DNA of 64,000 nucleotides from Echinarachnius parma (taxonomy: Eukaryota; Echinodermata; Echinoidea; Clypeasteroida; Echinarachniidae). The notes under the pieces were generated by a model, which saw only the letters and a list, made by a program, of their open reading frames with translations, searched no databases and had not been told where the DNA came from. The stretch's first letter is position 1; each line of letters begins with the position of its first letter. Positions 23,901 through 34,961 of the stretch are shown here, in pieces. Position numbers and translations under genes: made by a program. The stretch covers positions 1 through 64,000 of the forward strand of contig JBAMJV010003996.1 of the NCBI GenBank assembly GCA_037951105.1, in the 5' to 3' direction.

Positions 23901-24101
23901 GCAGCCTCAGGTTCAGCGATCGCGACGCTTGCCGCTAGATTACCGTTACATTACATGCATTCGTCATTTACCTTCGTCTGATTCTTGCTGTTGCAGCGAA
24001 GCTCCCTTGTGTTCACGATGATCCTCACTGTCGCTGAATTCATATTCCCGAGCAGGATCAACTCCGTTCGGGAGGGATTTGTTTCCCAATAGAACACTCA
24101 T
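11997..24101 (-). CDS. SUDS3: SDS3 homologue, Sin3-HDAC corepressor subunit (complete, 383 aa)
   Basis: Ten coding exons, in gene order: 24101-23972, 23219-23153, 21442-21295, 20308-20249, 19788-19692, 18043-17948, 17426-17365, 16156-16129, 15680-15630, 15117-14801; then a terminal exon 12092-11997 (TAA), making eleven in all. Every phase joins. The product has an acidic N-terminus ending [13 protein letters not shown], a long coiled coil ([16 protein letters not shown] to SMELTGDSMEIKP), the basic block [12 protein letters not shown], the Sin3-interaction helix [20 protein letters not shown], a Ser/Thr/Asn/Gly/His-rich linker about 70 residues long, and the C-terminal domain [20 protein letters not shown] to [20 protein letters not shown]. 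All match vertebrate SDS3 in order (human about 328 aa; the extra length is mainly the linker). SDS3 dimerises and scaffolds HDAC1/2 on Sin3. The start at 24101 has A at -3 and G at +4. An in-frame ATG at 24146 has a weaker context. Confidence 0.95.
12184..12565. mobile_element. T2/Kolobok-like MITE, family A copy 1
   Basis: Ends ttaaagggatctagtaacat and aaagttagatccctttaa; 382 bp; TTAA at both ends. The same body (cattttcgctcatttctc, gttcggatgttaaactat) recurs at 40623-40962, 47885-48280 and 58763-59123. TTAA duplication plus terminal TTAAAGGRR is the hallmark of the T2 MITEs first described in Xenopus (Kolobok superfamily). Confidence 0.82.
12891..14276. mobile_element. pearl/HINE-like element with satellite core (copy H2)
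   Basis: Starts aactagatggatcttcgatt with the hairpin cgattgcgcgcaatcg and then attatgcctccgc; ends in the hairpin atgcctccggccacttcg followed by ttggcggaggcat. The core holds about eight tandem units of roughly 151 bp, each with a gaccttgacctttgacctc block, an aatctaatcagatcattg block and tcttgagatatcgcgagaac. A perfect acgg run (about 14168-14230) lies just before the 3' hairpin. It has the same termini as H1 but more core units. It sits in the last SUDS3 intron. Confidence 0.78.
14571..14746. mobile_element. pogo-like MITE, full length
   Basis: Ends cagtgaaacctcattataaa and gttataaagaggttccactg, TA-flanked, about 176 bp. It lies in the last SUDS3 intron, about 55 bp from the donor of the linker exon. 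Confidence 0.87.
16148..16640. repeat. 170-bp tandem repeat that copies a SUDS3 splice acceptor
   Basis: Three units of about 170 bp start at 16148, 16318 and 16490, each with acttttattctacaatagac. In the first unit these bases are the 3' splice site and first nine coding bases of SUDS3 exon 16156-16129 (- strand: ctattgtag then AATAAAAGT). The two extra units therefore carry decoy copies of the acceptor inside the intron. One of them reads attatacaataaac, which no longer forms the same AG context. Confidence 0.85.
16893..17312. mobile_element. CTTGCCC-family MITE (copy 1), interrupted by a nested insertion
   Basis: Starts cagggctcgacactagcac and contains cttgcccggggcaagtaaaa and gcttgcccgattgggcaact. 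Read on the opposite strand it matches the copy at 45661-45909. It is interrupted at 17001-17145 by another short element. Confidence 0.75.
17001..17145. mobile_element. 145-bp element nested in a MITE
   Basis: Ends cagggatac and gcatccctg (inverted), with ATCATT directly repeated at 16995-17000 and 17146-17151. The uninterrupted relative at 45661-45909 (read in reverse) passes from caactaaataatt straight into gatctactacaagagaaca, showing the empty site. Confidence 0.78.
17427..17947 (-). other. SUDS3: U12-dependent AT-AC intron of SUDS3
   Basis: The exon ends CCTTCACCAG and the intron starts ATATCCTTTTT, the U12 AT-AC 5' splice consensus. Its 3' end has TTCCTTGAC, which fits the U12 branch site TTCCTTRAC; after the branch A come eleven bases ending TATTAC. 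The next exon starts CTCAGTTTTGC. Splicing AT to AC joins CCA G and CT CAG, giving [15 protein letters not shown], which matches human KPAPAQLNYLLTDE. A GT-AG reading fails: no usable GT follows the exon, and using the nearby AG (before TTTTGC) would remove the conserved Gln. Length 521 bp. Confidence 0.93.
18126..18200 (-). mobile_element. tRNA-derived SINE head (copy 2)
   Basis: On the - strand: tagctcagtcggtaaaagca and ggttcgattctaggg. The same A-rich body (aaaaagagcgaagaaatttg) lies on the left. It is in the SUDS3 intron before exon 18043-17948, in the transcribed orientation of the gene. Confidence 0.78.
18798..18945. mobile_element. pogo-like MITE, right end lost
   Basis: Left end cagtggaacctcattataaa is intact. 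An A-run interrupts the next segment, and after caaggtaattta the element is broken off before its right terminus. Confidence 0.75.
19860..19980 (-). pseudogene. SUDS3: in-frame duplicate of SUDS3 exon 19788-19692, donor missing
   Basis: With its own AG acceptor (ctgttgacatg on +), the - strand reads [20 protein letters not shown] then [12 protein letters not shown], against the true exon [20 protein letters not shown] then [12 protein letters not shown]. There is no stop or frameshift over about 30 codons. After GGA the true donor gtaggt is replaced by ttacttattgaactagatga, which resembles the LLIELED segment again, as if a second partial copy were joined. Probably a dead tandem exon; an alternative exon is possible because the frame is intact and the acceptor is present. 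Confidence 0.8.
20421..20637. mobile_element. Harbinger-like MITE, AGCCCTC ends (copy 1)
   Basis: Left agccctctgcagacagagcc, right ggctctgtctgcagagggct, flanked by TTA at 20418-20420 and 20638-20640. 217 bp; contains cgatccgactggtttcaatc. A TTA duplication fits PIF/Harbinger; that assignment is an inference. Confidence 0.8.
20779..21207. mobile_element. T2/Kolobok-like MITE, family B
   Basis: Ends ttaaagggcaatgcaactga and atagtttcattgccctttaa; 429 bp. It lies in a SUDS3 intron. Its body is unlike the other TTAA elements in the window. Confidence 0.8.
21590..22085. repeat. duplicated segment with GGGGTTAACNGCATGCTGCATTAA
   Basis: caaggggttaactgcatgct followed by gcattaac at 21593 recurs as caaggggttaacagcatgct at about 22044, with similar text before it (cacccctgcaag, cacccctacaag). 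The shared core is itself close to a palindrome. No coding content. Confidence 0.55.
22905..23144. mobile_element. CTTGCCC-family MITE (copy 2), abutting the SUDS3 exon 2 donor
   Basis: Starts aagcctccacactaactttt, as in 45661-45909, with the family words cccgttcgggcaggtaaaat and gcaagcaaactagacaattt. It ends gacttgccccct, lacking the usual terminal 35 bp or so. On the - strand the SUDS3 donor gtaagtc (23152-23146) runs straight into it. Confidence 0.78.
23412..23745. repeat. 162-bp tandem duplication in SUDS3 intron 1
   Basis: acagttgttgtttaatattt begins at 23412 and 23574. The two units are almost identical (attttacgattt, catcgaatagg, ctattcatacattta), differing by a few bases and a small insertion in the second. 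Confidence 0.9.
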
Positions 24102-24180
24102 TTTTGTATTATCTTTTTGGCTTGGTTTTCTGTCAAATTTCAGCATGAAATTACACGAAACTCGGCGCCGCAGCTGACAA
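23870..24180. promoter_or_regulatory. GC- and CpG-rich patch around SUDS3 first exon
   Basis: ccgcgccgtgccgcgccgc, gatcgcgacgcttgccgc and gaaactcggcgccgcagc stand out against AT-rich surroundings on both sides of the first coding exon. Such a patch at a gene start fits a promoter. No TATA box is evident and the transcription start cannot be fixed. Divergent use with DPH1, about 2.7 kb away, is possible but unproven. Confidence 0.45.
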
Positions 24181-24525
24181 ACTCCTCCATGAAACCGTCA
24201 ACAACGTTATTTGCGGAGCTATGTGTCAAAGGTCATGAATTATTCGAAGTCAAGGGGCAACAGTTTTGCATTAGACTGGCGTTTGTCAACAAAGATTCTT
24301 TTTCCAATGTTTTGCTTTTAATTATATCATACAAATTAATTAAAATAGATAATCTTTGTAACTGATACATTTTTATCCTCAAATGTTCTTAAATAATACA
24401 TAATAAATCTGTATAATTTCTTCATTTAAATAAAACGCATTAAGATAAAGCTACAAATGGTGCTTCATTTTGGGCGTTTTTTACGCCCAGGAAGCGATTC
24501 TCTTAGTCTAAATATTCAGACAATG

Positions 24526-24582
24526 TTGGTGATGATGATGATGAGGAGAGGTGGAGGAGCTGATGATGATGATGATGATGAA

Positions 24583-24635
<53 letters not shown>

Positions 24636-24744
24636 CGATGATGACGATGATGACGATGATGATGATGATATGTGATGATGATGATGATGATGATGCTGAT
24701 GAACTATGATAATGACGATGGTCTGCACGGTCATGATTTTGATA

Positions 24745-24790
<46 letters not shown>

Positions 24791-24800
24791 GAGTGAGGAA
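24526..24800. repeat. (GAT)n microsatellite between SUDS3 and DPH1
   Basis: Two long gat runs (about 24560-24690 and 24745-24790) with scattered gac, gaa and gct variants. Asp-, Ser-, Ile- and His-run frames on both strands are artefacts of it. Confidence 0.96.
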
Positions 24801-25056
24801 GAGGAGGAGAATCGAGGAGGAGGATGAGCTGATGATGACATAACGAGCTAGGCAAATAGGTCTTACTGCATATATTCTTTTTTTATATCCGAATTCAGAA
24901 CAAGTGTGATTTGTCCAATTGTGTTTTGTAAGTGCCCCTCGTGCCTAGTAGTATGTGCCCCTAATATTTTTGGAAAAAACAGAAAAACAATGCAGATGAG
25001 TAAATATATATAAGAAAACATGATAATTATGGGGTAGCGCAATCGGCCTGATTGGG

Positions 25057-25130
25057 TTGGGGTGGGGGGGGGGGGGGGGGGGGCACACCTGGGCCCCGTT
25101 GCAGAAAGAGATACAATCGATTGTAAGATT
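25057..25130. mobile_element. end fragment of a palindromic GGGCCC MITE after poly-G
   Basis: After a G run (about 25061-25083), gggccccgttgcagaaagag then atacaatcgattgtaagat matches the right end of the element at 41477-41646 in reverse. Only one end is present. Confidence 0.6.
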
Positions 25131-26209
25131 TTCCCCTCATAATGTTCTCCTATGTTTTTGTCAAATTGTTGGGAGGCATGTATGTGTCCACACCCCGGGC
25201 GTAGCAACGCCACTGTGTGTCACCCAGTACAGGGGTGTAGCTCAGTGGGAGAGGGGCCCTGCATATTTTCTGTGCCCCCCCCCCCCCCCCCCCAGGTGCC
25301 CCCTCCAAAAATTTATATCCAGAAAGAAAAATGGACAACAGAAATAAACCATGCAAAAACACACATAATTTTACATGTAATTTCCATTGTAAAATGTATC
25401 ATGTTCGGGTCAAATTAGGTAATTTTATAAGGTAGGCCTATATACTGATGTTTTGGGCCATCACTCGTTACAAACGGTTGAGGATCCACCCCTGTTCCGC
25501 TCTTGACTGGTTACGTATTGTTATAGACCCATCTTTAAAAAAAATCTATTTCCACCAAAATTTAAGTCCATGATAAAAGTAGGCAATTTCACAATATTCC
25601 TGAATTATTTTCTTACATTTCATAAGTTGTCTCTGTTTTTATTGATTGGCGATATCATTCAATTGTAAATTATTTACGCCAAATTTTCTATTTGTATATT
25701 TTTAAACAATATCATTATCAATATTTATTTTCAATTATTTAGCAGGTTTACAAGTTTTTAAAAGTCCCCGCCCCTCTCAGCTCCACTCGAGTTTTCCCTT
25801 TTTAGACTAGCATGGATGCCAACTGTGGAAGTGGTTTGTTTCTCGCCAAAAGCCATTCATTCTCCCACGGCGTCGCACATTGCGTAATGTTATTGATAAG
25901 AAGGGGTATCGAAAATCCTGCCAAGTGGAGTATAGTATGTATCTCTTTGTGATATTCTTATTTAATTTCATTTAATTGGCTATGATGTGTTTGATATCAT
26001 GATGCATGATAATAATACTCCATAATTGATTATGATTATGAGCGTGCTTTGTACAAGATCAAGAGTGACGGGGAGTTTTATGAACATTTTATTTTCAAGT
26101 CGAACAAGTGCGTGTTGGAAATCGGACACGGATACCATATTAATAACTGCGTGGATGATGGTGCATGAAGCAGGGGAGAGGGCGGGGGTGGGGGGGGGGG
26201 GGGGGGCGG

Positions 26210-26468
26210 CTAGTTATTCATCTTCAAAACAAAGCACTCCCTGTGCTTTGAAAATTGAGTTTTTGATAATTTAATTATGAAAAAAAAAAAAAGAAGTAAT
26301 GTTTGGCGTAATATATTCTTTTGAATGCAACGCCAATTAAAATTAATAACAACAACAACAACTCCCTGTGCAGTACATGAATAGTTATTCATCTTCAAAA
26401 CAAAGCACTCCCTGTGCAGTACATGAATAGTTATTCATCTTCAAAACAAAGCACTCCCTGTGCAGTAC
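26210..26468. repeat. three copies of a 36-bp unit upstream of DPH1
   Basis: tagttattcatcttcaaaac followed by aaagcactccctgtgc occurs near 26213, 26390 and 26428. The last two are adjacent; the first is separated by about 140 bp. Confidence 0.85.
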
Positions 26469-26829
26469 CTTCTTCTACTTCACGTTTCTGTCCGATACCC
26501 CAATTACAATTATATATTTTTGTTTACTTCTTTTATTTGTGTCTTCATTGTATTTGATTTAATAATACAATTGACACACCTAGTTATCACTGAGATTGCT
26601 TGATTTTTATTTTATTCTTATGCTTTCCTTTTTTTCTTCTTTTTTTTTCAGACAACAGTTATATCTTCTGTCGAGAAATTGTTTGCTGCTTGTGCTTGCT
26701 GATATTTTAGGTGCTACAAGTTCTGAGCCAAGATCGAGAGTCTAGAGAGCGAGAGAGTTACGTTCTGAGAAGAAATACATACGGCACTAGGAGGACTATA
26801 TAGTTGGGAGGAACTACGGAACCTGAAAC

Positions 26830-29800
26830 ATGAGCTCGCAGTCGTCTGGACCTCTTGTGATCTCTGCCAAGGGAAGCACTCCAAAGCGCATTGTCCCAGG
26901 CAAGCCGAGGAAAGGTATGGCTATATCCTCCAATGCAGGATTTAATTTTTCATTTTAGGGGGCTACTTTTCCAATCTGATGGATATCCAGAAATTGTTCA
27001 CATAATACCCTATGGTAATTTAAGGGGCTATCTACTGATTTCAGAGGGCTATTTTGAAAAGTATAGGCAAAATCGCCCTCCACCCCCAAATATGTCCTAC
27101 CCTGATTTTACTTGGTAGTTTATTCCTCCAAAACACTCCATAGGAGTTTTAACTGGAGGTGGGTCCGAGAGAGTGGTTAGCCCCTAAGGACAGAAGGGTC
27201 CTTAGCAAGCGCATTCTGGAATGTATGAAGTGAGGGCTGGTTTACTGTAGATTGAAGTAGCTTATTCCATTCAGTGGTTGTACGGACGAAAAATGAATTT
27301 GCGAACGCCTCAGAGTTTGTGTGTTGCTGTTGATACTGTAGAGAATGGCCCCTTCGGTTTCTGTCTATTTTGGGTTGAATGAAGTCCTCATGTTTGATGT
27401 CCAGGTTTCCGTTCAGCATCTTTTGAAAGCAGGTTAGGCGATGACATTTCCTTCTGTCTTGAAGCGCAGTCCACTTAAGCTCTTTAAGAATGGCAGTGAT
27501 GCTTGTATTTTCCCCGTATGTGTTGGACACAAATCTTGCTGCCCTATTTTGCACTCTTTCTATGCTATTTATGTTCTTCTGTGTGTATGGGTCCCATGAA
27601 GCAGAAGCATATTCTAGATGAGGTCTCACTAATGTCATGTACAGCTTTTCCTTGACATGCGGTGTACAGTGGTGGAAATTTCTTCTGATGAAGTTCAACA
27701 CCCTTGTTGCCTTGAAGGTTGCATGTGCAGTCTGCTTGTTCCATCGGAGATCATGTTGAATTTGGACTCCTAGGTGTTTACAAAGTGCTTATTACCCACG
27801 CCGATGAAATCGGCAGGGGGTTATGTAAAGGGTTCCGTATGTTTGTTTGTTTGTTTGTTTGTTTGTTTTTTTTTTTTTTTGTTTTTTTTTTTGTTTGTTT
27901 GTGTACAAGATAACTAGAGAACGGGTGAACGGATTTGCACCAAATTTTCAGGGAATGTTTGGATAGTGACATGGAAGAATCGATTAGATTTTGGTGATGA
28001 TTGGTTGACCCCTGCAAATTCTGTGGAACCTTGAAGTTTGAGTATGTATTTATTGGTACGGAAATTGACAACAATTACGGGAGTACGGAATGGCGCTGAA
28101 ATGTTACGGATTTTGGGAAATCCGATAATGCACTACCGTCTATGCATTTCTATTTGTGCTCCGTGCGATCGCGATGGCACACACGCACTAATGTACTTAT
28201 CACACACACACAGTCTCTCTTCTCCTCTCCCTTCTCACACTAGTCTCTCCTCGTCTCTCCCGTCTCAAATCATTTCAAGAAAACAACGTGGCGCACACGC
28301 CATGCCAATAGATGTACTTACACATAGTACACACCCGCATGTAATGTGTTGTGCATATTGCAATGCATAAATATTAGGCATATCTATACTACACAGGCAG
28401 CTAGTAAAAACACGTGCGAATCGGCAGATAGCTGTCATGAAAAGATCTAAAATCATATTTATGCAAGAGAAATGGACATAAAAGTTTGCAGAATCAGGAA
28501 GATAAGGTATCTGTTATTGTTTGTAATAGTTTATTTTGTTTGAATTCATGATTTATGTTACATTTATCGCCAATAAATTGGACAGATGTCGGCATTTTCA
28601 AGCCCTCCCTGCAGGCATACCCAGTCAGCATAGTTTACTATGCCTGGAGTTGTGGGGGATTCTGTTCAACGGTTGATCACTATGTTTTTAGGATGCATCG
28701 GTAAGCAAAACAGGGTTGAGGCCGACGAAGGGGTAGAACAGGGCTAATGGGAGGCGTGGGTATGCTGACTTTGTCGGCCTTCTAGTTGGGAATATATTGT
28801 TAGATTATCCAATACATGAAAGCTGAAATAGGCAGTGTTGTAGTCGAGTCACCATGGTCCGAGGCCGAGTCCGAGTCCGAGTCACCATGGTCGAGGCCGA
28901 GGACGAGTCCGAGTCACGGCATTACGAGGCCAAGGCCGAGGCCGAGGCCTGGCAAAGTCGGCCTCGAGGCCGGCCTCGAGGCCGAGGCCGGCCTCAAGAC
29001 CTCCAAGACTGAGAATTTCATGAAAATGCAAAAGTATTTTCGAGATACTTCAGTATTACCAGATAATCGTGATCTAATCGATCACATGCCATTGCGTAAC
29101 TTACTTTGCCTTGTGCATACACAGCAAAACAAATTAAACAACTTTTTAAACAACCAAAAACGCTGTTTAAGCCGGTCCCTCTAACAACGCTGTTTAAAAA
29201 TTTGAACAACCAAGATCTTCAAATTCTAGGGTGCGCACGCTGTATATCAAAGCGCTGCAGCGCTGTATGTAGGATCTTTGACTGTACCGTACTATATTAC
29301 ATCGAGAGATATCGATGGGTACGGTACGTACGTAGGTCGTAGCTGCGCATGAACTTAACTATCAATCTTTGATTTACATTTTTTTTTTTTTTAATGAAAT
29401 ATTATTTGAAAATACTTCAAAATAGTGAATAGATGTTGAATCTTAAATTCACCAGATTCTATGAAATCTTCCGGCCTCGAACCGGCCTCGAGTCATCGAG
29501 GCCGAGGCCGCATGCTACGAGGCCGAGGACGAGTCCGAGTCACGGCATTACGAGGCCAAGGCCGAGGCCGAGGCCTGGCAAAGTCGGCCTCGAGGCCGGC
29601 CTCGAGACCTCCAAGACTGGAAATAGGATGACTAAATTCTATCAAAATTGTAGATCCTTAATTATAGAGTGTAGATTTTTAATCAAACAAATACTGGTAT
29701 GTGGAACTAGATCAGTAAATTTGTATACACGTGGACTGACTTTGTGAAAACTTTGATCAACATACTCTATAATTGACAGAATTTAAATTTACATATTGTG

Positions 29801-32800
29801 TAATACATGTAATTGTTTCCAGATTGAGTGTCCTTTAATTTGGATATTATGATAAAAAAACAGTAGCCAAACATCATGAGTCCAGGAGTGTTTCACAAAG
29901 ATTGTAAGTTTAACTCATAAGTTGGACCTAACAATTATGGAAAGCCATTTGTTGCCAAGTTGGAATAAAACATAGCAAAACATATTTGAGACAAAAGATA
30001 CATTGTTCATTTCAAGGCTCCTTGATAATAACAAAAAGAACTGATTTCATCAAATTGTATGCCTATTCAAAAGAACTGTTTCAACAATTTCACAAAGAAA
30101 CTAACAACTCTCTATAATTGTTAGGTCCAACTTAAGAGTTAAGTTCAACTTAAAACCTTTATGAAACACCCCATTTGTTTTTATTGGTTATCAACCTAGA
30201 TGAATTGTCATATAGTGTAATATGCCTGTTTCTTATTCCTCCTTCAGGGGGGAAAGCCCTTGGGCAGATTCCAGAGGAGCTGTTGAATGACCCTCTCCTC
30301 AAAGATGCCATGAAAAGTGTAAGTCCTTCAACAATACTCATTACAGTGGAACCACATTATAGTGGGGACCTTGGGACCATGAACATTGCCTAGTTATAAC
30401 AGGTATTTTGTTGTTTTTTATCAAGGAAAAAAATAATTATGTTAAGAGCTGAGACCAGCATAATGATCTTGTTATTAGAGGTTTCTTTGCTATCTAGAGC
30501 TCTTCATAATGATGTTCCACTGTATAATGACCTTGTTATTAGAGGTTTCTTTGCTATCTAGAGTTCTTTATAATGATTTTCCATTGTATAATCTATTTAT
30601 CAATTGTGTATTTCATAGCCATTGCTACCAAGAAGATATGATAAATCACAAGTATGATTTAAATCACCCCTATCTTTTTCACTGAATCACATACTAATTA
30701 CAAAATTTTATTCTGAATCCACACATAAGATATATATTTAATTATGACCCATAGTTTTGTTTTTAATTTTTAAGTGAAGGGATCGGGAGGAAGGTCTGGG
30801 TGATGAGAAGTCAAATAACCTGATTAGTTATTGAAAGCTAATTCAGAAAGCTCACAATATATGATGTCATTATCATGCTTAAATTTATAGTGTAAGTCTC
30901 GCCTCCATCATATTATTTGTAATTACTGTATGATGTATTGTAATTCTTTCCATGTACCTCATTCCCCCTTTGATCCTTATTTGTGCAGCTGCCCGCAAAT
31001 TACAACTTTGAGATCCCCAAGACAATATGGAGAGCGAGGGAAACTAAGGCAAAAAGAGGTAAGTATTTTCAGACACAATTAAACTTTGTATTATAGTGTG
31101 TTACTCCCTGAGATTAGAAAGTACTCTTTCTGAGTTTACTTTCTGAGATTAGAAAGTACTCTTTCTGAGTTTACTTTCTGAGATTAGAAAGTACTCTTTC
31201 TGAGTTTACTTTCTGAGATTAGAAAGGACACTTATTAAAAAAGTACCTTTTGAAAACGACCTTGAAGTAAAGTATTACAAAAGAAAGAAGCAGGGAGCCA
31301 TATTTGATTTTGTAACATATGTACATATAAGAGTATGATTCAGATTCAGAAGTACAACTTTACTAGCTATTGACTGAATTTACCCATTTACTCAAAATCA
31401 TGTTAGAGGGAACCAACACCCCAAAATAAGGTGATTATTTTAGTAGTCCATTCCACCAACAAAATCAGAAAAAAAGGTTTCCAGACAAATTCTATAATTA
31501 TATTGTCTATTGTCTCCAAAAGTATGCGTGTATAGATTTGGCGCTTACGGAACCAAAGACCCTGTTGCTTCTGAAAGTTTTGGTGATTAATTTAATTGTT
31601 TATGAATTACGCAACCTTTGCAAAGTGTTAGACATCTATTTAATATCAAACAACGGTACCAAAACATATTATAAGGCTGTGTTCTTTGAGTGGTGGTCCC
31701 CGTTAATGTTCATTTCTTTTTGCATTTTCAGTGGCACTGCAATTTCCAGAGGGTCTGCTACTGTTTGCCTGCACAATAGCTGACATAATTGAGAGGTAAT
31801 TGTGTAATGTTATAATAAAAAAATGAAAATGAGCGAAGAAAATTGGGAATTTCCAGGAATCAAACTCGAGACCTCTAAAAATTCTAGACTGGTACTATTG
31901 AGCCACAAAGACCCATAGAAGTAATATTTTTGAGAAACCCTTTTCAATTGTGCTACGCTGGAAATCAAACCTGAGATCTCCAGATTGCTAGACTGGTATT
32001 CTAACCATTGCGCCACAAAGACATTTAATGTTTGTACTTCATATAAACCTTTTCCAAATATTGTGCTAGTCAGAAGATGCCAATCTGATGCAAACACAAA
32101 GAATAAGGAATACAGTGTCACGGGTGACGCAAAGTATGCAGGTTTTAAAATTTATTTTTTAAAACTTTAAACAAATTATTATTATTATATTTGTTGTTGT
32201 TGAATGAATAGAATTCCTTTGATTCTAGGTCCATATTGTTACTTTGATTAGAGGGATTTGTTTTGATGCTTTGTGGACTGAATTGTCTTGCATTTGATCT
32301 GACAGGTTCACAGATGCTGATACCCTGATCATGGGAGATGTGACATACGGTGCATGCTGTATAGATGACTTCACTGCCGTTGCCATGGGCGCAGATCTCA
32401 TGGTGCATTATGGGCACAGCTGTTTAGGTGAGCAGCAAAGAAATTACCAAAACTACTCTTTTTTTTTCATGTCATCTTTTGAATTCAAAGTGGTGATAAT
32501 ATTACATGTAGGACCCTCGTGGAGAATAGGGCAAATCTATAAAGAATAATCCTGGGTAATTAGTATATTACTATGGACGCAGCTGTCTATGTAAAAAGGA
32601 AGCTATGTTTAAGGGGAATAAAATAACAAATTTTTATCAATATGAATTTTCTGATATCTGCAATTTGACAGATCGACGTACCAGCATCAGTAGTAAGTGT
32701 CGTTAATATAGTCATTATCAGTATTTCTTTCATATATCTGTCAAATTTCTAAAAGACAATGTTGTACTGTTTTCTTTTTTTTTAATCCAATTTAAATTCT

Positions 32801-34886
32801 CATCAATGTAATATACATATTGTGACATTACCAATTTTGATCTCTATACAATCCTTGCTATCATTTTCTAGTACCCATCAACGTGACATCAAACATCAAC
32901 ATGCTGTACGTGTTCGTCGACATCCAGATCGATGTCGCTCACTTCCTGGCCACGATCAGGCACAACATTGAGGCGGGATCTTCACTAGCCCTTGTCAGTA
33001 CAATCCAGTTCATCTCCGCCATTCATGTAAGACTTGGTGCTTCTTGCACTGTTGTATATCATCGGTTGAGAAAGAGAAGGGCGCTATTCACTTTTTACTT
33101 CAGAGAAGATTGCTTTTGAAGTTTGAGATTTCATTTTGTATAAGTATATCTAAATGTAGACACAGTTATTATCTACAAATTTGGCACCACATAGAGAAGG
33201 CTCAAACCTACATGATGTTATTCAGTACTCGGTCTAGCCAAAATCAACTGAACTCCCTTCTCACTCTCACCTGAAGATATGTAAATTACTCTAGAAACTA
33301 TTATAGCCTTGAGAGCAAATTTAGATGAATCTTTCTAGCTGATTTCAAAGATCGAACACAAATCTGGGGTAGGATCTTCGCTAGCCCTTGTCAGCACTAT
33401 TCAGTTCATCTCTGCCATTCATGTAAGAATTTTTCATGTTGCACTTAATGTATATACAAAGAGAAGGGTGCTTAGTCACTTTTTGTACTTCACAGGTGAT
33501 TGTGTTTGAAGTTTGGGAGCCCTGTAGAAAACCAATTTAGCTCTCTTTCAATTTTGATAAATATTGCCTGGAGAGCCAATTAAGATGTATCTTTCTAGAT
33601 GAATCCTTTTCAGCACCATTCAGTTTGTCTTAGCCATTATGATTATGTAAGATATGGTATTTGCTAAAAATTTTAAATTGTGTATTCATTGCAATGTTAT
33701 GCCAGTTTTAGTTTTTGGTCACTTTTAAAGCCTTGTGAACCAATAAAGCTCAAACTTTCTATCTGGTGTCCCCTTTACATCAGTATAAACCTTGAATCAT
33801 ACAGGAAATTGTGCATTTAAATACTTTTCTGTATTCCATTTCTAGTCTTTATTGACATATTTTGTCTGTATTTTGTTTCTATGTCTTTGCTCCTGCCAGG
33901 CCTCTGCAGCTGAGCTAGGAGATGAATTCAAATTTTGAACCAAAAAAGCTCAAACTTTCTAACTGGTGTTCCCTTTACATAAGTGTAAACCATGATGCTT
34001 GAATCATATGGGAAATTGTGCATTTGAATACCTTTTCTGTGTTCCATTTTCTAGTCTTTATTGGCATATTTGTCTGTATGATGTTTCTATGTCTTTGCTC
34101 CTGTCAGGCCTCTGCAGCTGAGCTAGGAGATGAATTCAAATTTTGAACCAAAAAAGCTCAAACTTTCTAACTGGTGTTCCCTTTACATAAGTGTAAACCA
34201 TGATGCTTGAATCATATGGGAAATTGTGCATTTGAATACCTTTTCTGTGTTCCATTTTCTAGTCTTTATTGGCATATTTGTCTGTATGATGTTTCTATGT
34301 CTTTGCTCCTGTCAGGCCTCTGCAGCTGAGCTAGGAGATGAATACAAGGTGGTTCTACCCCAGAGTAAACCCCTGTCCAAGGGAGAGATCCTTGGCTGTA
34401 CTGCACCACAACTCGGTCAAGTGGACTACATCATGTGAGTAATGTGATTTAGGGGTGAGGAGGGGATGGGGAAAGGGAAATGGAGTGAGAGAGGGGAGGT
34501 TGAGGTATGAGTAGGGAGAAGAGATGGCTACATGACACCCCCTCCTCAGGATAGACCCCTGTCCAAGAGAGAGATTCTTGGCTGTACTGCACCACAACTT
34601 AGTCAAGTGGACTACATCATGGGAGTAATGTGATTGAGGGGTAAATAGAGGATGGGGGGGGGGGGGAGTGAAGGTGAAGTATAAGTAGGAAAAATAGATG
34701 GCTACAACACCCCTTCGTATGGTTTGACACCTCTCCAAGAGAGAGATCCTTGGCTGTACTGCACCACAACTCGGTCAAGTGGACTATATCATATAAGCAT
34801 AATGTCTAATCAACATCATCATCAGCATCAGCATCAGCATCAGCATCAGCATCATCAGCATCATCAACATCATCATCATCATCATT

Positions 34887-34961
<75 letters not shown>

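Noticed and set aside
24457-24855. Asp-, Ser-, Ile- and His-run open frames
   Set aside because: Products of the GAT repeat; no flanking coding signal.
25237-25262. tRNA-like gtgtagctcagtgggagagg
   Set aside because: Only an A box is present; no B box or folding partner follows before the poly-C run.
28816-29184. 122-codon frame rich in Glu, Ser, Pro, Arg
   Set aside because: Translation of the gaggcc/gagtcc words of a hAT-like element.
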